A stretch of 64,000 nucleotides of DNA from Branchiostoma floridae (Eukaryota; Chordata; Leptocardii; Amphioxiformes; Branchiostomatidae). How positions within the stretch are numbered: the first letter of the stretch is position 1; every line of letters starts with the position of its first letter. The notes below the pieces were generated by a model that searched no databases, was not told the DNA's origin, and worked only from the letters and a program-made list of their open reading frames with translations. Positions 26,701-36,200 of this stretch are shown here, one piece after another. The DNA is taken from assembly GCF_000003815.2 (NCBI RefSeq), contig NC_049980.1:12406591-12470590 (forward strand), in the 5' to 3' direction. The translations under genes and the position numbers were made by a program.

Positions 26701-29665
26701 GAAGAGACGCACGCTCCCTCACACCTTGGTGGAACAAATTGATTTTAAAAGTTAGGAGACCGCAGCCGAGAACGCACTCTCATGTCCAGCCAAGCTTCAT
26801 CCGCCCCGAGTAAAGGGCCGGCTAACTGCGCTACCCGACTCACGTTCTCACTGGTCATTGGTGTATTGAGTGTCCGCAAAGCCGTATATACCAGGGTCGG
26901 TATTAATGGATTTTTCATCACCGATATTAGATGACCCATGACCTGACCCCGTGACCCCTAACTGTTAAGTGAGCGGGTATCATGCGCGTAACAAAGAGCG
27001 TCGCGAACGTAATCTCGCTCTTTTTCTCGCCATCTATTATCGCTCATTTGATGCGAGACAGGATTAATTTGTATCTCATAAAACGGCCTTTTTGTGGCGG
27101 GGGAAGGAATTCTCTAGCCCAGCGACCTTTCAGGGGCGCTTTTGATGTGGGGAGGCCTGAGCGATGACCCGTTGGAGTGCGGAAAGGTCTTACCCTGCGC
27201 TAAATTGAGTCGGCCAGCTTTATGAAATGATTAATATGATGTGATGGGCCCGGGTGTGTCCTTTGCACGCTAACAGACTCGCTAAACAGTATAGTCGCTT
27301 GTATCCTAAACCGCGATATCGCCCGCAGCTGATATTCCATTACAAAAGTTTGGCGGGGACAAGTGGGGAATGGAAAAATATTTCTTTCTATCATGTCTTA
27401 TTTTCCATTGCTCCCCTCTCGTACTTATACGAGATTGGCACCCGTCAGATACTGTCACTGACGTAACCGAATACATGTCAACCCTCTGGAGTCATAAATA
27501 TTTCTTTTTATTACTAAAAAACAGGTAACTTGATAAAATTGTCCTCTGGTCCTTTTCTGACGGTTACGTGCGATACTTTCACAGAGGCCTATCAAATAAC
27601 AAAGGGAAGTGTATCGTTTTATGGCAATCATACTTTATATCTCCTAGTGGTAATTTAAGAACATGTTACTCATTTTTGGAGCCTGTTTTGACGTGTTTTA
27701 CAAAATTGGTTGCGTGTACCTATGCCTCAGAAGCTTAAATATATCCGTACGCGCTCGTATACTCAAATCTCATACAGAGTATCTATTATCATGTATGATA
27801 CAGAATGACTCAGTTTCCTTTCGAGGGCAAGAATTAATTTTTCTATGCAATGTAAAATTGCTACCAAAGGCATTGTGGAGACCTATTTCATTACAGGGTG
27901 TTACAGAAAATGTTAATTCACAATTAACATTCTCAAATCAACCCAACCAGTCTTTTTCTCCCTGAAAAATGAATATATGTACATTTACTGTTTTGATGGA
28001 AAAAAAGTACTCGGCTCAATTTCCTGAGGACGATAAGAATTTGAATTTTCGAAAATACCAAGATCTAGTACAAAGACAAAAATGAGAGCTTCTTAATTAA
28101 TGGACACTAGTTAAGGTGAAAAATCACAAGGAAAACTCTGAGGTCAACTAAACCATATTTCACGATAAATGTTATGACAAATGGACTCGGCTGAATTTCC
28201 TTAAGCGGCCAAGAATATACATTTTGATGCTACATAAATCCAGTACAGCCTTTTTAAAAAGATTTAAAATATAGATCCTATTCATTACTGGATGTAAGCC
28301 GAAATATTATTCCCAATGAAATTCTTTAATCAACCTTACCACCAATTACCTGACGGAATATACCGGACACCTGAAGACGCTACTGTCTCTGCTGCCTGTC
28401 GAGAAGATGAATCAAAGCGGACAATTAAGGAATCGATTTTGTCTTAAGGTTGTAATTTGGAGGACAGGTGCATTGACGGAAAAATATGACGGAGATCTTG
28501 CGTATCGACCAATCTGTCAAGCATGAGACAATTGTTATGGACGAAAAGACTGATTGTTATCGTGTAGAATATGATGTGCTGAATCCCTAAAGCTGGGACA
28601 TCACGGGTAGGGATAGACAATATAGCGTTACATCAGTAATGGTTTCTTATTACCGACATGACAAATGGAAGTATCGTTTTGGACGCGCGTGTGTGGGCAC
28701 AACGTGCGGACGTGTGAGTGTGCGTGTTTGTGTGTGCTATTTGTATGTGTTACTGGAACCATAAATTAAACCTCTAAATGGATTGTGAGGATATTTAGCT
28801 CGTGGGTAGACGTTGGGAAGACGAAGGTCAGGGTCGACTTTGTGCCCTTAACGGCTGCCCTTGGTACTGCAGCAGAACTAAGCATGGTTTACCCTGGACA
28901 TGTTATGGTCTTGTTCACGTAAGACTTTTCTGGAATGATTTCGGCTATGAAAACAGGACGACCAGCCGAATGTACTGGGGAGTCTGAAGGAACGTTTTCA
29001 ATGCAAGAATTCCAGATTGAATACTAGCGGTTCTACAGGCATGACTGAATAAGGGTGGGGTAATGTTATCTCTGACGAGGAGGCTGGGGGGGGGGGGACT
29101 CAGACTCGTCTGTATCTATGGCTGCAATCAACTAAAGCTTGCACATCCTTTTATCAAGTCATGATTTGTATGACACAATCTAATACCGTACATTTGTGTG
29201 TCCTACTGTTACATTGGACACCGTGAAAATTGGGGCAAAGGCACGTATCATCACTGTGTATCTTGACATGACAATTCAACCTGATCAAACCAAGTAAATG
29301 TCTTATGACATGTGTCTCTTTTTAATCAGGGGATCAATAAAAAAGGCGGTACAGATGATGACAATAATGATGGGGGAGGAGAAATGGAGGCTAAAGTGAT
29401 ACCGATGATGGTAATTTTTTTCAATCCAACAAGGACCCTGTAGTCTACTTTAATGTTACCCCATTGAATGAGTCACACAAATTTGTTAGTGGTATCTTTA
29501 TTATTTACGTTCACTCCTGTTAAATAAAAAAAAACTGAAGGCAGTTTTGTTAAAGTTTTCTACAGCAGTCTCAGTGTGGTAACTTCTGTGGACTCCTCGT
29601 GTCCACAAGTTATGATCTCAGCACCCCATTCAGACAAGAATCCACGACTCTGTACCCCGGCGTAC

Positions 29666-30127
29666 TCAGCGAGCGTGCTGACGTGTACCTCCCGAGTCGC
29701 CAACACGACGGGTAGACACCGTGGACACGGCCAAATGACCCGAACAATCACTTAAGCTCAGCCGGGGACATTTCGGAAGACATTTCCCGTAATTCCTTAA
29801 CGAGAGACGAGGCGTGGAAAGCGCAGGAAAAAGCTGATAAAATTTGGCGCGAAATTGCACTTCGGACGCCTGGTCCTGATAACTCGATACATCACGCCTA
29901 ATATCTGCACGGCTGGGGGTTATATAGCTGTGAACCCCGCCGGCCAATTGACTAGGCGCAAATTCTCTTGTCGCTGGGGACGTCCCACCTCCATTACCTA
30001 CTCCCAGATGCATTGTTTGTAACCAAGTAGTGACAACTTGATGTTTTTCCAGAAGGGAAACTGCGCTCAGCGACGCTATCGATGTCAGGAGAAATGCGAG
30101 CGAACGACGTTCCATTTGGATGATCAT
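29666..30127 (-). CDS. Uncertain reading frame with signal-peptide-like N-terminus
   Basis: A 153-codon frame opening with ATG 30127 and a second in-frame ATG four codons later. The second Met is followed by ERRSLAFLLTSIASLSAVSLL, which reads as a short basic n-region and hydrophobic core, as in a secretory signal peptide. The rest is Ser/Thr/Arg rich and matches no family I recognise. The surrounding 29.6-30.2 kb is more GC/CpG-rich than its neighbours, as first exons often are. It could be the first coding exon of a secreted protein whose other exons lie elsewhere, or chance. No donor site was chosen. Confidence 0.2.
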   Translation of the reverse strand: MIIQMERRSLAFLLTSIASLSAVSLLEKHQVVTTWLQTMHLGVGNGGGTSPATREFAPSQLAGGVHSYITPSRADIRRDVSSYQDQASEVQFRAKFYQLFPALSTPRLSLRNYGKCLPKCPRLSLSDCSGHLAVSTVSTRRVGDSGGTRQHAR

Positions 30128-30779
30128 TCACTGCGATAACGCTAAGTTCTGCGGGGAAACTCAAGCGACAAGAAGAAGAAACTGGTGCTCAACACGCCTC
30201 TAACTAGGACATGGGGGGGGGGGCTTATCTGATGGGAAGAGGTGTATCTGACGTTTTTATTGGAGGGCGGAAAAAATGGAGCAGGAATGGAGCTAGTGGC
30301 TCAGTTAAAAATTGTCACAAATGTCCCCGAAACTTAACGTTACATACCAGAAAGGAATATAACAACATGAATAAAATGAAGCCGACACGGCTTTTTGTGG
30401 TGTCGTCATTGATACATACTAGGAAAACTCCGTGTTTGAGGATACAAACATGTATGTTACCGAAGCAGACTGTAGTTTAAAAATGGCTTATAAGAAAAAC
30501 AGAGGTTATCTAATGGTGTATTTTTGACATGTACATGTACCTTCAATTAGGTAGCGTAAAAGCGAGTATAAAACAAATATTTTCTCAGATATAAAAATAA
30601 TTGCACGGGTAGGGGCCGGGATAGTCTGTTACTATAAGTAAAACACATGGTCTAAGCTTATGTGGTCTACGCTTTTACACCGACGGTTAAGGAGTTGTGC
30701 TTTTAATTGCATTAGGAACTGCACATTGCTGTTAACCACTATGAGGACTAGGACGTCGACCGTGGAAAAGTGGTGGACC
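30128..30779. other. Non-coding spacer
   Basis: No gene seen. A CATGTACATGTAC palindrome lies near 30529. The sequence becomes AT-rich before the repeat block at 30.8 kb. Confidence 0.4.
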
Positions 30780-30814
30780 AGTAGTCTTTCCACAATATAC
30801 GCAACCCCGCTCAA

Positions 30815-30893
30815 GGGGTCTACCGAAAGTGCTAAAAGGGACGAAAAGGAACGAAAAAGGAACGAAAGGGACGAAAAAGAACGAAAAGGACCG
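30815..30893 (+). repeat. Decamer-type repeat, left of gap (AAAAGGAACG units)
   Basis: After GGTCTACCGAAAGTGC the sequence becomes irregular repeats of AAAAGGAACG-like decamers running into the N-gap. It is the reverse complement of the CGTTCCTTTT array at 32451-32540 and shares its flank (CGCTCAAG next to the GTACCGAAAGTGC motif). The two are therefore members of one family in opposite orientation. Confidence 0.75.
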
Positions 30894-30993
30894 NNNNNNN
30901 NNNNNNNNNNNNNNNNNNNNNNNNNNNNNNNNNNNNNNNNNNNNNNNNNNNNNNNNNNNNNNNNNNNNNNNNNNNNNNNNNNNNNNNNNNNNN
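30894..30993. other. Assembly gap, 100 N
   Basis: 100 N placed inside a simple-repeat tract, most likely because reads could not be assembled through the decamer array. Confidence 0.98.
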
Positions 30994-31112
30994 AAGTTGG
31001 CAATGGGGGGAAGTCCGGAAAGGTCCACAACGGAGGTTCCGGACTTGGAAAGGCTTGAAAGGACCGCAAGGGCCTTAGGGGAGCAAAGTTCCTTTTGTTT
31101 CTTTTCGCACTT

Positions 31113-31247
31113 TCGATTTTATTTGAATTTGCGTCATACTTCGTTCCTTTTCGCACTTTCGGTACTTTCCTTTTCGTTCCTTTTCGCAATTTCGCTACCG
31201 AAAGTGCGAAAAGGAACGAAGTATGAAGCAAATTCAAATAAAATCGA
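31113..31247. repeat. Near-perfect 52-bp inverted repeat of the decamer family
   Basis: The left arm 31113-31164 and right arm 31196-31247 are reverse complements at 51 of 52 positions, with a 31-bp spacer between them. Each arm reads inward from TCGATTTTATTTGAATTTGC through CTTCGTTCCTTTTCGC to ACTTTCGGTA. The mismatch is G versus T within GCG/TTCATAC. The transcript would form a long hairpin. The same arm sequence occurs once more at 32425-32558, with an expanded decamer inside. Confidence 0.9.
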
Positions 31248-32112
31248 TGGTAATATTAGGAAAAGGTAAACTGTGATCGGCAAATGCATTTTGCGGCTTG
31301 TTCCACGAAATTCCTATAGCAATGGTTCAATGGAGGAATGAATATTGATGAGACCTATCTATGCATATCTATGTTCATGTACGTGTTAATGTCGTTATAA
31401 CATTCCTTAGAATATCCATATTACATTTATATTATAAAATTTCACAAGAAGAAATGGATTATGTCGAGAACGATTGCGCATATTTTATCATAAAAAGCCA
31501 TGCTATGTGGATATAGTTGTTTAAAAAATGCAATGATAGCAAAGTTACAAGTATATGTATTGCACAATTTGTAAGAACTTGACCTTAGAGAAATATAGGT
31601 CGCATGTTCGAACCCAGGGAAGTCGACGATCGGAAGTTCGAGCCCAGCATGTTGGGAATTATTTTTCCTTCCTTTTTTTTTCACACTTTCATTAATATTA
31701 ATACAACGCCTTAAATTTGTTTTGCAACCAGGACATCTAAACCCGGCATTGGGATTTTTTATCATCAGCGAGGGCCTGATGTCGGTCGCAAGAGGCAGAA
31801 ATTTATTTGTATTGAATATGACGGAAAATTGTTGACAGAAATTGTATTTACCAATATCCTTTGCACAAATTCCTCACGTTGGCACCTTTCTTCCCGCCAA
31901 AATGATGAATACTCATGGTACAACTTGATGAAATCTCTTTGGTACAATGTATATATGTCTCTCCTTTTACAGCTTTTCTTTCGTTGTGAACGAGCGAGAA
32001 GATATGTCTCCAGTCTCCAGAAAACCATGTTGTTGGCCCTGTTAAAAGGAGCTGTCATGCTCGTGGGGCAGCAGTTTATTAGCATATCTTTCCTGACCGG
32101 ATTTCGCGGGTC
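31248..32112. other. Non-coding DNA
   Basis: No gene. Around 31598-31650 there are two GTTCGA(A/G)CCC phrases resembling tRNA B-boxes, possibly SINE debris. No cloverleaf or A-box can be placed. Confidence 0.4.
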
Positions 32113-32149
32113 ATTTGCATGCGGCGCTCCCCTCTAGGGAGAATAAAAG
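32113..32149 (+). promoter_or_regulatory. Octamer plus TATA-like element, possible promoter of the MFSD2-like gene
   Basis: A perfect ATTTGCAT octamer (32113-32120) lies 21 bp upstream of AATAAAAG (32142-32149). This is the spacing of octamer/TATA promoters and would start transcription near 32175. The first coding exon downstream on this strand begins at 33258, so a 5' UTR exon and intron would be needed. No histone or snRNA sequence follows. Confidence 0.35.
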
Positions 32150-32424
32150 CCACCCAAATACAACAACAACGTTACAATCTTGCCTCATCCTGAAAATGTA
32201 TAATAATCGATATTCATCTACCACCCAATGAATTTTAGTCCTTACTTTCTTATCTCAGTTCCGTTTCTTTGTATTTCGCAGATCTTCAAAGAATAATTTA
32301 GCCACACAAAAACAACAGCCTGAAACAGCGCTGTAAAAATTTGATAATGTCAAATTCTCGGTAAAATAAAACACGTTTCATAGGCTTCTAACGCCCGCAG
32401 TACCGATTCCTTATATTCTCATTG

Positions 32425-32558
32425 ATTTTATTTAAGTTTGCTTCATACTCCATTCCTTTTCGTTCTTTTTCGTTCCTTTTCGTTCCTTTTCGTTCCTTTT
32501 CGTTCCTTTTCGTTCCTTTTCGTTCCTTTTCGTTCCTTTTCGCACTTTCGGTACACCG
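32425..32558 (+). repeat. CGTTCCTTTT decamer array with family flanks
   Basis: Nine consecutive decamers (32451-32540): CATTCCTTTT, CGTTCTTTTT, then seven identical CGTTCCTTTT units. They are preceded by GATTTTATTTAAGTTTGC and followed by CGCACTTTCGGTAC, the same flanks as the inverted-repeat arms at 31113-31247. The array appears to be an expansion of the single TTCGTTCCTTTTCG found in those arms. Confidence 0.9.
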
Positions 32559-33257
32559 CGCTCAAGTGCTGCTTGCAACGCCGCTTTGCAGTTTGTACGT
32601 ACACTGCAAGGCTAGATCTTGCTCCCGCCTCCGAAGTGCTGTCTGTATGGGTACGCCCCCTGTGTAATCAACACAAATAAAAAAGCGGCCTCCTGTTCGT
32701 TATTCAGTGTTTGTAATAGCGTTGCCTCGATCTTAACTAGGTCATCCGTCGACCTTTGCTTCCTACTAAGAAAAACATCAGGTAAGGTGACTCTTTGGAA
32801 AACTTGTCTTTTGCAACCGATTTAAACTTTGATCGGCTTAATCATAGAACATTAACGTTTACTAGTCTAAACACGCATCATTGTTAGTGTTCAATCGTTT
32901 TGGTTTTTCTGAAATATTCAATTAATGCTGATCTCCATGAGACCTTTGTGAATATGTCTAAATTCAGTTTGTGTTTACCGGCAAACCGTTGTAGCTTACA
33001 AAACAGGTCACAATCTTGTAGGTACATGTATATAGAGCAAATTGTTCATTAACTTCATCATGAAATAACAAAAATTAAACTATATGATGATGGAATGAAA
33101 ATCAAAAGCCCATAAAATCAAATGATAAGTTATAAATCCTATATTCGATACATGTATATCAAAAACGTTTAACTTCATTACATATGACGTAAGTATTTAC
33201 TTGGTACCGCGGACTTTAAATGATTGTTTACTGTATCAATGTAGATACAACATCGCA

Positions 33258-36200
33258 ATGACGGAAGGTGGGGAAAAGATCACGTTTTGGAACAGGCTTT
33301 GCTATTCGCTCAGCACTATTCCAAACTACATGTCCCAGATCACAATAGGCTTGTATCTACCTGTGTTTCTTTTGGAGGTCGTACAGGTACTATATGATTG
33401 TTTACTTTTGCCTTGTTTTTCAATTTTGTGATCACTGTTTGTAGGAGGAGTACATCTGTGATTGTAAGAGTAATCAGTGTAAGAGTAGTCAGTGTTATGA
33501 CAACTATAGAACCATACACCACACAACAATCATGTAAGTAATGAAACGTTTGGCAAGTTTCTACTTTTGATCTTTTTGTTTCCAAACGAGACTTCCCGAG
33601 ATCTCACAACTACGTGAAATAATACAGTTTGTCCTTTTTCTTAGTAGCCTCTTCGCTTCCTCTATAGGCTATTATATTTTATCATTGATCAACAGCAAGT
33701 TCTACGAACTCTGAACTGTATTTCCTGCCACCCAATAAGACTGACCTTTGTGGTCATCTTTCCACTCACTTCATGCCAGTCTACTGACAATGATTGATTT
33801 TTTCTCTCCTTAAGCTCCCGCCAGAACGCGTTCCCATAGTAACGACCACGTGTAATGTTCTGTGGGCGCTAGCCTTCCCACTGGTCGGCTATCTTGTGAA
33901 CAGGACCAACACAAGATGGGGCAAGCTCAAACCATGGTACGGGAACTTCTTTACATCACACCTGTGTGTCATCTGGAAATTTAGTTACAGAAAAGCATTG
34001 TTAAAACCCGTACTGTTGTACATATTTTCCAAGCTCGTTGCACATTGTAAAGAAAAGACTAAAAAAAGACTTAAAATTAAGTTACCCATTTTATAAAAAG
34101 ATTAATAGTTTAAAGGACATACACTGTTACTCGTAGGTAGACCTCTATTTTTCTGTAGTTGCTATTATGCCTATATATAGCTCCTGTCACACATAGCCGA
34201 ACATGGCCTCAAGACCTTCTCCAGGCCATGGTCTCTAAAAGTCGTCTTCCATATCTGACTATAACGTTTGAAAAATCAAAGTATGGGAAGTCATATTCTG
34301 CTTCAGAGCAGAAGATCGAACTGAAGCTAGAGAAGGATGCAGTTAATGGTACTCCCAACACAGCGCCGACCTAATGGTTGGAGAGGTGTAGCGAAAATCG
34401 ATCGGACGACGAGTCTGTGAGCTCTAAATTACGAGGAGGCATAACCCTGATGCCGACGAAGAAATGGCAGAGTTCCCCCCTTCTCGTCAGGGTCATGCCT
34501 CCTCGATACCGTTTTCCTATTAACAATGTCCGCCACTCCGACCGTACGTTGATGTTTGCTGACCATATTTAGGATGTTTGTTGCGGTGGTTCCAACGGCT
34601 GTTGCCTACTTCTTCACGTGGTTTTCCATCGGGACGTCCGGAGAGACCAGCAAGCTAGTCTGGTACACTTTCTTCGCCTGTGCTTTCTACGTACTCAGTG
34701 CGGTAAGTGGACAAAGTGCTCAGAATAGGATTTGTGTGACCTTGAAAAGTATGATTAAAAAACAACAACAACATTTAAAACTTAAAGAGGTTCGATTAAT
34801 GCAAATTTTGATACAATGCGTCTTTGATAACTTTTTATTTTTATTTCTGTGTCTCTAGGTTTATGGTGTTCCACAAAATTCTCTAGTCATGTTCGCCACA
34901 AACGAGCCAAAGGAGAGGGACATTCTTAACGCTTTCGGTGGGTGGAATATGCGGCATGGAATTGATGACTGATAGAATATCTATTAAAATATGTCTAATT
35001 ATTTTTTATAGATTTGATAAGGATCTAACAAACATGTACAGCTTGAAATCCTACGTTAGATATTAAAGATTTTAAAGAGCGAGATGAAAGTAAAGCATTG
35101 AATGTTAAACCTCAGTAACACAAGTTGGAACTTCCAACAACTTTGCCCCCAACCAACGTTTGCGCTGGTTAGGAGTAGTCTGGAGTCCTTCCTCTTCTAC
35201 AGCTAGCTCCAATTCGCTCGTAGTGATATCAAACTTCATTTTTCAAAATGTGTAGTCGGCTGGCACATATGAATTTAAAGATTAGTAGGCAACCTCACCG
35301 ACTAAATTCCAACCATAGATGACCTTGCTCATGGTCTGGAGAAAGTCAGGAGACCACCGGTACCGTCGGCTGTGTGGCATGACAATCCTTAGTAGAACGT
35401 ACATTTCACAACTCTTTGTATATTTAGCAGCATTTGATAAACACAGAATTTTACACAAAGTTATATCTATACCCCACACGTACAGCTGTAGGCGGCACCA
35501 TTCTGGCGATGTTTGGTGGCTCCCTGATCCCCGGGTCCACCCTGGCTGCGTACGGCGCGCCTGTCGGGTACGACCCGTGTACTAATGGCACTAACGGAAC
35601 CCATCCTGGAGCATCGCTAGCTGTACAGGTAGAAGATAGTTACATGAGTAGGACTCTCTCTCCTTCTTTCTGGTCGAAGCATGACCCTTTTTGTTGGTTG
35701 GTACGGCATTGTAGTGCACGTCACTACTGTCCACGTATTTAGCCAAGCACACCGGGCCGGGGCACCCCTGGTCATCTCGATAAGGGTGTGTGGGTTTAGT
35801 AACATATACCTTTCCCCGGGACAAATGTTGATACATTGTATTTCATTTCTTGCTGAGTGGGGAGGCAAACGGTTGTACGTATTCATACGAAGACAAATCT
35901 TTCTTTTTTCTTTTCTTTTGGCAAAAGTCCCAACTAACCCGACAATGCACATACACTTACAGAAACAGGCTTTCATGGTGTCGGCGTCAGCTATCGCCGG
36001 CATATACGTCTTGTGTGGCCTTGTGGGAGTCTTTGGTGTTCCGGAGAGAAAGAGTGAGTTTACTGTCCGATGTTGAACATTTTGAACTGCCAAATGTTAT
36101 TAGAGCGGAGCTATACGGCATTGCCTAAGTGAAAAACAGATAATTTGAAAATGAAACCAAAACGAATCACTAGCAACTCGTCTAATGCGAGATTTAATAG

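Larger units (their letters stand above)
17941..29559. other. Large gene-free stretch with possible regulatory islands
   Basis: About 11.6 kb with no recognisable exon. Mostly AT-rich, with two patches that look less random. One is 24370-24930, moderately GC, unique and lacking repeats. The other is 26930-27460, CpG-rich with GGATTA and GCGCGTAAC-type sequence. These are the best candidates for conserved non-coding elements, but only cross-species alignment could show that. Old diverged duplications at 19.4, 20.1 and 20.6 kb are listed separately. A short G-run lies at about 29084. Confidence 0.4.

Noticed and set aside
31590..31660. tRNA gene or fresh SINE
   Set aside because: Two GTTCGA(A/G)CCC phrases resemble B-boxes, but no A-box, acceptor stem or cloverleaf can be formed.
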